Source: Acetivibrio saccincola
GTDB lineage: Bacteria; Bacillota; Clostridia; Acetivibrionales; Acetivibrionaceae
Direction of reading: 5' to 3'
Assembly: GCF_002844395.1 (NCBI RefSeq)
Contig: NZ_CP025197.1
Span: 1,674,001-1,738,000, forward strand
DNA: 64,000 nucleotides
In this document: piece by piece, positions 17,619-26,081 of the stretch
How the letters are laid out: every line of letters begins with the position of its first letter
Numbering within the stretch: the stretch's first letter is position 1
Program-made: the position numbers and the translations under genes
Notes under the pieces: model-generated
What the model was told of the DNA's origin: nothing
The model's database searches: none
The model's input: only the letters and a program-made list of their open reading frames with translations

Positions 17619-18860
17619 ATGAATGCAGAAATTTTGGCAGTAGGCACAGAACTTTTAATGGGGCAGATAGTAAATACAAATGCCCAATACATATCAGAAA
17701 GACTAAACAGCATTGGCATAAATGTATATTTCCACAGTGTTGTGGGAGACAATCCTAAAAGACTTGAAAGCAGCATAAAGTTAGCACTGGAAAGATCTGA
17801 TTTGGTTGTAATAACCGGAGGGTTAGGTCCTACAAAAGACGATATAACAAAGGAAAAAGTTGCTGAAGTCTTTGGGAAAAGGATGGTTTTACATGAGGAG
17901 AGTCTTAAAAGAATAAAAGATTATTTTGTAAAACTTGGCAGGGAAATGACTGACAATAATGCAAAACAGGCTTATTTTCCTGAAGGCAGTATAGTTATTG
18001 AAAATAACAAGGGTACTGCCCCGGGGTGCATTATTGAAAGTGATAATAAATTTGTTGTAATATTGCCGGGCCCTCCACGGGAGATGCAGCCTATGTTTGA
18101 TGAAAGTGTAATGCCATATCTTCAGAAAGATTCAGGTTATAAAATTGTATCAAAATATATAAGGACCTTTGGAATTGGCGAATCAAAGCTTGAAGAGATG
18201 ATAATGGATCTGGTTGATAAACAGGAAGATGTGACAATTGCAACTTATGCAAAAATGGGGGAGGTTACAGTAAGGCTTACTTGTAAGTGCCCGTTATCCG
18301 AAGAAGGGTTTGATAAAATATGTCCTTTTGAGGATGAGATAGTAAAAAGATTAGGTTCTTATGTATATAGCACTGAAAATGAAAATTTGGAAAAAGTAGT
18401 TACAAAAATGCTTTTAGAAAACAACCTTACAATTGCCATTGCAGAGTCATGCACCGGCGGGTTGATTTGTTCTAAGCTTGTTTCTGTAAGCGGGGTATCG
18501 AAAGTTTTTAACAGGGGGATTATATCCTATAGCAATGACTCGAAGGTTCAAGATTTGGGTGTAAATGAGGATACAATTAAAAAATATGGTGCTGTAAGCA
18601 CTCAAACGGCAATTGAAATGGCAGAAGGAGTAAAAAGAATAGCCGGTACCGATATAGGGGTTTCTATTACCGGAATTGCAGGTCCTGAAGGAGGAACGGC
18701 TGAAAAACCCGTAGGTCTTATGTACATGGCTTTAGCCTATAAAGGCAATACAGTGTGTAAAAAATTAAATTTATCCGGGGATAGGGAAAGAATAATAAAT
18801 GTAGCTTCACTGCATGTATTAGACTTAATAAGAAGACAAATTGGAGGAATTGAAATTTGA
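17619..18860 (+). CDS. cinA: CinA family protein (nicotinamide-nucleotide amidase)
   Basis: A 413-residue two-domain protein: an N-terminal MoCF-like ADP-ribose pyrophosphatase (EILAVGTELLMGQIVNTNAQ, GGLGPTKDD) and a C-terminal NMN deamidase (AIAESCTGGLICSKLVSVSG, then ITGIAGPEGGT). It recycles pyridine nucleotides; in some bacteria it is competence- or damage-induced. ATG 17619 follows AGAGGAGA. It overlaps murJ by 4 bases, so the two are coupled. recA lies downstream, a common neighbourhood for cinA. Confidence 0.95.
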   Translation: MNAEILAVGTELLMGQIVNTNAQYISERLNSIGINVYFHSVVGDNPKRLESSIKLALERSDLVVITGGLGPTKDDITKEKVAEVFGKRMVLHEESLKRIKDYFVKLGREMTDNNAKQAYFPEGSIVIENNKGTAPGCIIESDNKFVVILPGPPREMQPMFDESVMPYLQKDSGYKIVSKYIRTFGIGESKLEEMIMDLVDKQEDVTIATYAKMGEVTVRLTCKCPLSEEGFDKICPFEDEIVKRLGSYVYSTENENLEKVVTKMLLENNLTIAIAESCTGGLICSKLVSVSGVSKVFNRGIISYSNDSKVQDLGVNEDTIKKYGAVSTQTAIEMAEGVKRIAGTDIGVSITGIAGPEGGTAEKPVGLMYMALAYKGNTVCKKLNLSGDRERIINVASLHVLDLIRRQIGGIEI

Positions 18861-20410
18861 GTAATAAAAAATTAGGTGGGGCTGCAGCTATTGTTATGTC
18901 ATCTATTGTTGTCAGCAGAATAACAGGCTACATAAGAGAGATGATAACTCCTAATGTTTTTGGGTTGGGAAATGTAGGCGATGCGTATTCATATGCCTTC
19001 AGAATAACAGGACTTATGTATGATTTACTGGTTGGAGGGGCAATTGCAGCAGCTATTATACCGGTTTTGACAGGATATATTTCCAATAAAGATGAAGAAA
19101 ACGGATGGAAGGCAGTAGGTACCTTTATCAATATAATAATAATCATAATGTCCTTTGTCTGTATATTGGGTATGTTTTTTACACCCCAGCTTATAAGAAT
19201 GTTTTCTGGATTTGAAGGAGAAGAGCAAATAAAACTTACAGCTGATATAGCAAGAATCCTCTTTCCTTCTGTTGGATTTTTGATGCTTGCCGGGCTGTCT
19301 AACGGAATATTAAATTCCTATCAAAGATTTGCAGCGGCAGCTTATGGACCTTCAATTTACAACATTGGAAGTATTATAAGTTTGATATTTTTAAGTAAAA
19401 AGGGAGGTCCTACAAGTGTTGCCTATGGGGTTATGGCAAGTTCATTGGTATATTTTTTATTCCAATTAAGTTTTGTGTTTAAACATTTGAAGCATTATAG
19501 ATTTAAAATATATATTAAGCATCCGGGATTTATTAAGCTTATTAAACTTGCAATACCTTCTTTGATGGCCTCTTCCGTTGTGCAGGTAAATGTTATGATT
19601 GCAAGTTTTTTTGCCACTTTTTTTGAACCTGGGAGCATGATAATTCTTAATATGGCAGACAGGACATGGCAGATGCCCTACGGGATATTTGCACAGGGCA
19701 TGGGTATTGCAATGCTTCCTACATTGTCTACATACTTTTCCAGGGAGGAATTCAAAGAATATAAAGTTACACTTATAAAGTGCATTAAAACAGTTTTGTT
19801 ATTTACAATTCCTTCTGCAGCAGGCTTTATAGTGCTGAGGGAAGAGGTTATAAAGACTTTATTTGATATTACCGGTTTTGCGCCGGAAAGCATAGCCCTT
19901 GCCGGCAGGGTACTTATGTTTTTTTCCATATCCCTTTTTAGCCAGTCAATTGTAAATGTTTTAAACAGGGCATACTATGCGGCAAAAGATACCATAACAC
20001 CTTTAATTGCAGGTATAATTGCAATTGTTTTAAATTTTACCTTAAGTTTAACTTTTATAAAGACAACCAATCTTGGAGTTGCTGGCATGGCTTTATCCTA
20101 TTCTTTGGTAAGTATAGTAAATGCCTTTCTGCTTTTAACTATTTTAAATAAAAAAATGAATGGGATGTACCTTAAAAGTCTTTTGAAATTTCTGTTTAAA
20201 ATTTTCCCGGCTTCTTTTATAATGGGGGTTGTAATATATTTTATAAATACAGCTGTGCCTCCATTAGAGTCAAAAATTATGCAATATACTTATTTAGCAG
20301 GGGTTGTAGCTGTTGGAATAGCAGTATATTTTGCATTTGCTTTACTGTTTAAAGTTGAAGAAGTTTCTTATGTAAAGGATATAATATTAAAAAAGTTTAA
20401 AAAAGGTTAG
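18857..20410 (+). CDS. murJ: Lipid II flippase MurJ
   Basis: A 517-residue membrane protein of the MVF/MOP superfamily with about 14 membrane helices and the family signature near the start (SSIVVSRITGYIREM, then GDAYSYAFRITGLMYDLLVGGAI). MurJ flips lipid-linked peptidoglycan precursors across the membrane. The start TTG 18857 overlaps the cinA stop in TTGA, with GGAGG just upstream. Clostridia often carry other MOP flippases, so the exact substrate is inferred. Confidence 0.9.
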   Translation: MSNKKLGGAAAIVMSSIVVSRITGYIREMITPNVFGLGNVGDAYSYAFRITGLMYDLLVGGAIAAAIIPVLTGYISNKDEENGWKAVGTFINIIIIIMSFVCILGMFFTPQLIRMFSGFEGEEQIKLTADIARILFPSVGFLMLAGLSNGILNSYQRFAAAAYGPSIYNIGSIISLIFLSKKGGPTSVAYGVMASSLVYFLFQLSFVFKHLKHYRFKIYIKHPGFIKLIKLAIPSLMASSVVQVNVMIASFFATFFEPGSMIILNMADRTWQMPYGIFAQGMGIAMLPTLSTYFSREEFKEYKVTLIKCIKTVLLFTIPSAAGFIVLREEVIKTLFDITGFAPESIALAGRVLMFFSISLFSQSIVNVLNRAYYAAKDTITPLIAGIIAIVLNFTLSLTFIKTTNLGVAGMALSYSLVSIVNAFLLLTILNKKMNGMYLKSLLKFLFKIFPASFIMGVVIYFINTAVPPLESKIMQYTYLAGVVAVGIAVYFAFALLFKVEEVSYVKDIILKKFKKG

Positions 20411-20480
20411 TTAGTAAAATATAAAACAAAATCTATAAAATAAACTTTGAGTAAAATAATAGTTAGCAAAATTAAATTAG

Positions 20481-20501
20481 GGACATCAAAAAATGATGTC
20501 C
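20481..20501. terminator. Hairpin after murJ (possible terminator)
   Basis: GGACATCA and TGATGTCC form an 8-bp stem with a 5-base loop, about 70 bases after murJ. There is no T-run on the plus strand; on the minus strand it is followed only by AT-rich bases. A role as a rho-type or processing site is possible. Confidence 0.35.
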
Positions 20502-20575
20502 TAAAAAGCATAAATTATCCTGTATAATGTTTGTTGAAAGACAAAAACTTGACACTAACTAAAATAAAAAATCTA

Positions 20576-20605
20576 TTGACTAAACAATAGATATTGATGT
20601 ATAAT
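20576..20605 (+). promoter_or_regulatory. recA promoter
   Basis: TTGACT (20576-20581) and TATAAT (20600-20605) are 18 bases apart. The LexA box begins 8 bases after the -10 box, so LexA would cover the transcription start. Confidence 0.8.
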
Positions 20606-20612
20606 AAAAACA

Positions 20613-20624
20613 GAACGCATGTTC
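20613..20624. promoter_or_regulatory. LexA (SOS) box of recA
   Basis: GAACGCATGTTC matches the Gram-positive SOS box GAAC-n4-GTTC exactly and is extended to GAACGCATGTTCG. Its place just after the -10 box is right for repression by LexA until DNA damage activates RecA. Confidence 0.88.
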
Positions 20625-20662
20625 GCAAGGGACGTACACAGTAAAATAATGAGGTGATTAAT

Positions 20663-21703
20663 TTGGACAAACAAAAAGCATTGGAAATGGCCTTTGGGCA
20701 AATAGAAAAGCAGTTTGGTAAAGGCGCTATAATGAAATTAGGAGAAAGCTCTCATTTAAATGTTGAAACTATTCCAACAGGGGCTTTAGGTTTAGATATA
20801 GCCTTAGGTGTCGGAGGTGTGCCAAGGGGAAGGATAGTAGAGATATTTGGTCCCGAATCATCCGGTAAGACAACTGTAGCTTTGCATATAATTGCAGAAG
20901 CACAAAAAGCCGGTGGAGAAGCTGCGTTTATAGATGCAGAACATGCTTTAGACCCTATATATGCCAGGAATTTGGGAGTAAATATTAATAATCTAATAGT
21001 TTCACAGCCGGATACAGGTGAGCAGGCGCTGGAAATAGCAGAAACACTGGTTAGAAGTGGTGCAATAGATGTAATTGTTATAGACTCAGTTGCAGCCTTA
21101 GTTCCAAAGGCAGAGATTGACGGGGAAATGGGAGATGCTCATGTGGGTCTTCAGGCAAGACTTATGTCCCAGGCACTTAGGAAATTATCCGGGGTAATAA
21201 ATAAGTCCAGGACAACAGCAATATTTATAAACCAGTTAAGGGAAAAGGTTGGTGTTATGTTTGGAAACCCTGAAACAACGCCGGGAGGAAGAGCTCTTAA
21301 ATTTTATTCTTCTGTAAGACTTGATGTAAGAAGAATAGAGTCAATAAAGCAGGCTAATGAAGTAATAGGAAACAGAACCAGGGTTAAAGTTGTAAAAAAT
21401 AAAGTTGCTCCTCCTTTTAAAGAAGCAGAATTTGATATTATATACGGACAGGGTATTTCTAAAGAAGGCAATATATTAGATGTTGGGGTAAATCTTGATA
21501 TTATAAATAAAAGTGGTGCCTGGTTTTCATATAACGGACAAAAAATCGGACAGGGAAGGGAAAATGCTAAAAACTTCTTAAGGGAAAATCCTGAGATTTT
21601 AAAAGAGATTGAAACTAAAATAAGAGATAATTACAATCAAGCTTTTTTAAATAGTATAGATGCTCATGTTGAAAAAGATGATGAAGATGATTCTGAAGAA
21701 TAA
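20663..21703 (+). CDS. recA: Recombinase RecA
   Basis: RecA (346 residues from the chosen start) forms filaments on single-stranded DNA, drives strand exchange and triggers LexA self-cleavage. Walker A is GPESSGKTT, Walker B is [12 protein letters not shown], and the L1/L2 loops ([43 protein letters not shown]) are intact; the tail is acidic. TTG 20663 is preferred to GTG 20654 because GAGGTG (20651-20656) is the ribosome-binding site and the family starts [10 protein letters not shown] LexA box controls it. Confidence 0.98.
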   Translation: MDKQKALEMAFGQIEKQFGKGAIMKLGESSHLNVETIPTGALGLDIALGVGGVPRGRIVEIFGPESSGKTTVALHIIAEAQKAGGEAAFIDAEHALDPIYARNLGVNINNLIVSQPDTGEQALEIAETLVRSGAIDVIVIDSVAALVPKAEIDGEMGDAHVGLQARLMSQALRKLSGVINKSRTTAIFINQLREKVGVMFGNPETTPGGRALKFYSSVRLDVRRIESIKQANEVIGNRTRVKVVKNKVAPPFKEAEFDIIYGQGISKEGNILDVGVNLDIINKSGAWFSYNGQKIGQGRENAKNFLRENPEILKEIETKIRDNYNQAFLNSIDAHVEKDDEDDSEE

Positions 21704-21728
21704 AGAAAATGACTGACTTTTAAATGGT

Positions 21729-21778
21729 ATTACTTCAGGTGGGATTTCATAAAAGATGTAAATTTCATCTGAAGTAAT
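21729..21778 (+). promoter_or_regulatory. Stem-loop between recA and recX
   Basis: ATTACTTCAG (21729-21738) pairs perfectly with CTGAAGTAAT (21769-21778), enclosing 30 bases. There is no T-run. A hairpin in the recA-recX gap is a known way to keep recX expression well below recA; that role is inferred here. Confidence 0.55.
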
Positions 21779-21821
21779 AAAAGTACTTTAGCTGGATATT
21801 GGCTGTAATTTGGTGATTACG

Positions 21822-22451
21822 TTGAAAATAACTTCTGTTGAAAAGAATAAAAAAAACGATAAAATGCTATCTGTATATGTTGATAATGTATATTCTTTTT
21901 CTATTCCGGAAGAAGAGTATTTACGTTTAAATTTATATGAAAAAACATCTATATCAGAGGAAGAAATAGAGGAAATAAAAAAGAGTATTGCTTTAAGGAA
22001 TGTAAAATCAAGTGGAATCAAATTAATTACATATAAATTGCTGAGTGAAAAAGAACTTTTTTTAAAATTAGTTGCAAAGGGATACGATGAAGACATAGTG
22101 AGTATGGCTATAGAAGAGCTTAAATCCATGGGCTATATAAATGACATGATATACGCCCAAAAATTTGTTCATGAAAGAATAAAGTTAAAACCTAAGTCTA
22201 AGAAGGCTCTTAGATTTGAACTTGAGAACAAAGGTATCCCCAAAGACATTATTGATTGTGTATTAAACAGCATTGAATATGATGAAGATGCCGTTATAGA
22301 AAGGCTTCTTAGAAAAAAATTTGGGAAATACAACCTGGCTGATTCTAAAATTGCTAAGAAGGCATATTCATTTCTGATGCATAGAGGCTTTAATTTTGAA
22401 GATGTCAAAAGAGTCATAAACAAAATCATAAAAGAAGAAAAAGATTTATAA
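21822..22451 (+). CDS. recX: RecA regulator RecX
   Basis: RecX (about 209 residues) binds RecA filaments and curbs their activity. The family's three-helix repeats are visible (SLEELKSMGYINDMIYAQKFV-type segment near the middle, KKALRFELENKGIPKDII, and FLMHRGFNFEDVKRVI at the end). Several starts are possible; TTG 21822, preceded by GGTGAT at 21812-21817, parallels the recA arrangement, while GTG 21813 and TTG 21810 would add a few residues. Placement directly after recA is typical. Confidence 0.85.
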   Translation: MKITSVEKNKKNDKMLSVYVDNVYSFSIPEEEYLRLNLYEKTSISEEEIEEIKKSIALRNVKSSGIKLITYKLLSEKELFLKLVAKGYDEDIVSMAIEELKSMGYINDMIYAQKFVHERIKLKPKSKKALRFELENKGIPKDIIDCVLNSIEYDEDAVIERLLRKKFGKYNLADSKIAKKAYSFLMHRGFNFEDVKRVINKIIKEEKDL

Positions 22452-22490
22452 AAATAAATCTAAAAAATTGTATTTTTTAAGAGCCTTCTT

Positions 22491-22509
22491 AATAAGAAGT
22501 CTTCTTATT
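22491..22509. terminator. Palindromic hairpin between converging recX and a small gene
   Basis: AATAAGAA and TTCTTATT form a perfect 8-bp stem with loop GTC. It lies between the converging recX gene and the minus-strand gene at 22576, flanked by T-rich sequence on the minus-strand exit side. It may stop transcription in both directions. Confidence 0.45.
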
Positions 22510-22575
22510 TACTTGTGTTAAACAAAAGTGGTGAGTTGGGAAGAATGTAGAGTAGTGTGGGGATTATAGTGCGTA

Positions 22576-22872
22576 TTATACTTCAGCCAGTCCAAATCTT
22601 CTTAAAAACCATAAGCATAGCTTTTGAACTCTTGTCTTTGGTTTTTCTAAAGGTACAGCGATTCCTTTAACTATTTTATAGCATAATTGTGCAGAAACGA
22701 AGTTCATATTGCCGGATTTAAACTTTATTCTAAGGGTTGGATTATTGCGTACTTCTTGGTAAGATATAACTATTGCTTTTCTGTAAACATCTTGAGCGCA
22801 TGGAGCAAGAACCTCATCACCAGGACTTACCAACTTATAAGGTTTTTTATTTTTCCTTCTTGACTTGAACAT
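22576..22872 (-). CDS. Small basic protein of unknown function
   Basis: A 98-residue basic protein with no family I recognise. The start ATG 22872 is preceded by AGGGTGAT at a good distance, better than GTG 22881, which lies inside that site. It begins MFKSRRKNKKPYKLVSPGDEVLAPC, then has a beta-rich middle (DVYRKAIVISYQEVRNN, LRIKFKSGNMNFVSAQLC) that resembles a small barrel such as SH3 or Tudor, and a hydrophobic-basic tail (LCLWFLRRFGLAEV). It could be a nucleic-acid-binding protein, but that is only suggested by composition. It sits alone beside a gene-poor region. Confidence 0.6.
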   Translation of the reverse strand: MFKSRRKNKKPYKLVSPGDEVLAPCAQDVYRKAIVISYQEVRNNPTLRIKFKSGNMNFVSAQLCYKIVKGIAVPLEKPKTRVQKLCLWFLRRFGLAEV

Positions 22873-22881
22873 TATAATCAC

Positions 22882-23515
22882 CCTTTATTAATATAATTTT
22901 ATAAAATTAGTTCTCTAATATAATATTTATTGCGGATTGATTTTAGTCCAGTTATGCTAATATTGCTAAAAATATTAATGCTTATGTTAGAAAATGTTTA
23001 GTAAAAATGTATATAACACAAGTGTTAAAGCACTTTTAGAACACAATTTTTTGTTTAGCTAAGCAAAGCCTGTTTTTATATTATATTCCTCATTAAGGCA
23101 GAATATAAACATATAAAATTTAATAACAGCTAAACAAACTAACTTACTAAACTTCATGAAAAGTTTGATAAGAAAGTTTATTTACTTTACGTAATTTAAC
23201 GGTTATAAGCAGTGTCAATACTTATAATCCGTTTATTTAGAAATATGAAGACTCAAAATAATAAACTAAAAATTAATAAAGTCTTTTACTGTGATTAACA
23301 TAAAAGAAGAAAACAATGCACGACCCACAAAATAATTACAAAAAATGCAAAAAACTATACAAAAAACTCAAAACAATATTCAAGATAAATCCGGATACAT
23401 TTTACTAAAAAAATCAAAAAATATCAAGTGTTTTATGTAAATTTTTATAAAGTTTTTATAAAAAAATATAAATATTTTTATGAATATTAAATCTTTTTTG
23501 CTAAAAGACCTATGC
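22882..23515. other. Gene-poor AT-rich region left of the transposon
   Basis: About 630 bases, very AT-rich, without a supported reading frame. It must contain the promoter of the small minus-strand gene. One imperfect hairpin, GGTTATAAG with CTTATAATCC (about 23200-23231), is visible. I see no tRNA, riboswitch or array. Confidence 0.5.
23510..23515. repeat. Target site duplication, left copy (Tn7/Mu-like element)
   Basis: CTATGC directly precedes the left terminal TGTAAATTTTC. The same six bases follow the right end at 25797-25802. Confidence 0.72.
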
Positions 23516-23690
23516 TGTAAATTTTCAAATTAAATTAGATAATATTTTCAAATTATTTTAGGTCAATTTTACCACAAATTAGTGAATATTTTCAAATTAA
23601 AATAGGAACGCGATAATCAAATTTTCAAATTCCAGTAGGATTCAAAATAAAATCTGGAAAAATAAGTATTGCATAACACTTTCAAATTTG
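23516..23690. repeat. Left-end repeats of the Tn7/Mu-like element
   Basis: Four copies of ATTTTCAAATT followed by four variable bases and TAG(G) start near 23520, 23544, 23588 and 23620, with a weaker one (CTTTCAAATTTG) near 23678. Spaced transposase-binding sites of this kind are typical of Tn7-, Tn5053- and Mu-like elements. Confidence 0.7.
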
Positions 23691-23731
23691 TACAATAAAA
23701 ATGAGCAGATTAACTGCTCTTAAAATTTTAA

Positions 23732-24363
23732 TCAAAATATTGATAATAGAAAACTTTTAAGTATAAATTCAATAAGTTTACAACATTTATTACTTAAACG
23801 GTTTATAACCGTTGTACTAAGGCTGCCGGTTAAAGATAAAAGTATTTTAGAGATATCAAAGTCTTTTTGTCCTTGGTATACGATTTCTTCATCTACATGC
23901 TTTTGCTTTATTGAACAAGCATACATAAGGCTTGAGGTTGCAAGACTGTTAACAAGGCGGGGTACGCCTTTTGATGCAGAATAAATAGCTTCAATTGCAG
24001 CCTGGGTATATAGTACAAAGACATTATTGCTTGTTGTATCTGATGAAACATTGTAACCTTCTTATGTGAAGGCACTTCTCCTAAAGATATTAAAAGACCC
24101 CGGTAAAAATCCATAACGGTAACTGTTGAGAGAGAAAAATAGCAGGGTTTGTAAAGTCCCGGATTTAACCCGGCTGAAAATTTTCTTAAGGCGGTGGATT
24201 TTCCCATTCCCGGTTCACCGACTAAAAGAAACATTCCCCGGATGTTTTGAATATATTTAAATCTTGAATTTAATTCCTTAATATCTTCACTTTCATAAAC
24301 ATCAGAAATATCAATTTCTTTTCCAAAAGGATTGTATTTTAGTCCAAAAAACTGTCTGAACAT
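23732..24363 (-). pseudogene. TniB-like AAA ATPase remnant, internal deletion and frameshift
   Basis: The helper ATPase of the transposon. The N-terminal part (24363 to about 24000) reads MFRQFFGLKYNPFGKEIDIS and includes Walker A (LVGEPGMGKSTALR) and the conserved LYKPCYFSLSTVTVMDFYRG. After QQAIMSLYY it jumps to another frame reading AAIEAIYSASKGVPRLVNSL and MYACSIKQKHVDEEIVYQGQ, the family's C-terminal part. The Walker B and sensor region between them is gone. The tail after ...DISKI is unusual and may be read-through past a lost stop. Confidence 0.8.
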
Positions 24364-24365
24364 AA

Positions 24366-25303
24366 TTATTTCTCTCCTTCCATAATTGTTTTAAATGAAA
24401 TTGTTTGTTTTGATTTAGGCATGTCAGCATGTGTTACAGATACTTCGTTATTTTGTAAATCCACTATTAACTCAGAATTTTTAGGTCTGCCCCTTCGTTT
24501 CATATGGGCATTGTCATGAAAATTAACCTGCAAGGCTTCACCGATTTTCTTGCCTTCATAGTATATGAATACCGGCTCTTCTAAACTCTTAATTTTATTC
24601 ATATTAAGTTGGGATAAAAATCTTTTTCTAACTGTTAAAAAGAACCTTTCTATTTTTCCCCGGCTATGTGCAACAAAGGGTTTCGAATGTATAAGAGCGC
24701 ATCCTACGTCCGCGCACATAAATTCAAACTGCTGTGAACGGTAAATCTTCCCATTGTCCGTATAGAGCAGGGAAGGTATGCCTCTTCCTGTATGTAAGGT
24801 CCATACATTAAATCCCCATACCACAACTCATTTATATATTGATGTGCAAATCTTTTAATTTCTTTTTTCTCTTCAGTTTCATAAATGCTTTCATGATTTG
24901 AAAATTTTAAAAACCTGTATAGTGTGGTAAGTGATATTTGCCCTTCTTTTAATATGCCTTTTTTTATTAGTTTATCATAGATGATTGTAGTAGGCGCTTT
25001 AGGATATTTTCTTTTCGTCTCAAGGATTTTTTCAGCAAGTTCTGTATCTATTTTTCTACAATTACCCCTGTCTTTCCGGTATCCGGGTTTTAATGCATCC
25101 AATCCTCCACGCATGTAATCACAGTACCAGGACTCTATTGTTTTAGGTGAATATTTTCTTATGCCATAGTGTGGCATTTCTACGGGTTTTGATGAAATTT
25201 GAGCATAATAGTCCTTACGATTATTCACTTGTCCATTTAGGATCGGACTTATCAGTGAAAATCTTTTTAACGCAATGGCATTTCTTACCTCTTCACTTAA
25301 CAT
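24366..25303 (-). pseudogene. TniA/Mu-type DDE transposase remnant, internal deletion and frameshift
   Basis: The start is ATG 25303 behind AGGAGGT (MLSEEVRNAIALKRFSLISP). A helix-turn-helix (YSPKTIESWYCDYMRGGLDALKPGYR) and a second DNA-binding part lead to the first catalytic aspartate (ELWYGDLMYGPYI). The frame then changes and continues GIPSLLYTDNGKIYRSQQFE (second aspartate) and AHSRGKIERFFLTVRKRF (glutamate). The strands normally lying between the two aspartates, roughly 80-90 residues, are missing. The C-terminal Mu-type barrel follows. The same frame runs open upstream to 25423, perhaps a tail of the neighbouring gene. Confidence 0.82.
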
Positions 25304-25472
25304 ATTCCTGACCTCCTGTTGCATTTTTAGGAAGCCATGACCGGTCAGGCTGTTCTTTACCACGGATGTTACCATAGTTATTTGCTCAAGTAAAGGAAAA
25401 TATGGTGTTGCGGTTGATTTCATTAAAAATTTTTCATAAGACGCTTTTTAAAATCCTATTTTAATGTTATAA

Positions 25473-25643
25473 TCATGCTGCAAGAAATGTTTTAGCGGTA
25501 GCTTGATAATGTTTGCGGAAACTAACTAATTTATTGCATTTTGGATTGTGACATCTTTTAGTTGGTGGCGGTGGAAAAGGATAATTTCTCCCAAGTTTAA
25601 TATATTCATGAATTCCTTCATGAACATTGAAGATATATTGCAT
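25473..25643 (-). pseudogene. DUF6431-like zinc-ribbon protein, truncated
   Basis: A 56-residue frame begins with ATG 25643 behind GGAGGGTGAT. It starts MQYIFNVHEGIHEYIKLGRN, goes on PFPPPPTKRCHNPKC and ends FLAA. The beginning matches the start of DUF6431-type proteins that accompany such transposons and that are normally 200 or more residues with a longer zinc-binding region. The rest seems deleted, as in the other genes of this element. The short product could still be made. The family call rests on my recognition of the N-terminal pattern. Confidence 0.55.
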
Positions 25644-25679
25644 TTTTACATCACCCTCCGCAATATATTATAAAAAATA

Positions 25680-25796
25680 ATCCTACTGTAAAGTGAAAAT
25701 ATTTTTTCAAATTGCGGTAGGGTTAAAAATTTTTTTCACCTATTTTAATGTGATAAAATAAGGGTAGATTTACCTAAATTAAAATGAAAATCTACA
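25680..25796. repeat. Right-end repeats of the Tn7/Mu-like element
   Basis: Inverted copies of the end block (CCTA...AATTTGAAAAT type) lie at about 25683-25706, 25739-25760 and 25773-25796, and one copy in direct orientation (TTTTTTCAAATTGCGGTAGGG) lies near 25708. A further copy (CCTATTTTAATG) lies inside the element near 25455, between the truncated zinc-ribbon gene and the transposase. Confidence 0.65.
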
Positions 25797-25802
25797 CTAT
25801 GC
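25797..25802. repeat. Target site duplication, right copy (Tn7/Mu-like element)
   Basis: CTATGC repeats the six bases at 23510-23515 and marks the right boundary of the transposon. Confidence 0.72.
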
Positions 25803-26081
25803 ATAACTCAAAAAATATGATATATTGTTTTTAATAAAAGGTAGTAAATTGTTACAAAAATATAATAAAAAATTATTTAAAGTATTTCCGTAAAATAGAA
25901 AAATGGTTGACAGCCCAATAAAAACTTTTCTTGGTGTTTGACATTTGTTGTTTGACATTTAAATATCTAAAATATTGATCACAATTATTTATTGTTTATT
26001 TAATACAATTATTTATTCAGGATTTTAAATAGCAATTAATTTTACTAATTTATTTTATATTCTAAGGGGCAGTATATAAAT

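Larger units (their letters stand above)
23516..25796 (-). mobile_element. Decayed Tn7/Mu-like transposon (TniA/TniB type)
   Basis: A 2281-bp element with TGTA...TACA ends. The left end reads TGTAAATTTTCAAATTAA and the right end, inverted, TGTAGATTTTCATTTTAA. Each end contains several copies of a 20-bp block of the form ATTTTCAAATTnnnnTAGG. It carries three minus-strand genes: a zinc-ribbon DUF6431-like protein, a Mu-type DDE transposase and a TniB-like AAA ATPase. All three have lost their middle part. A 6-bp direct repeat (CTATGC) flanks it. It should not be able to move by itself. Confidence 0.8.
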
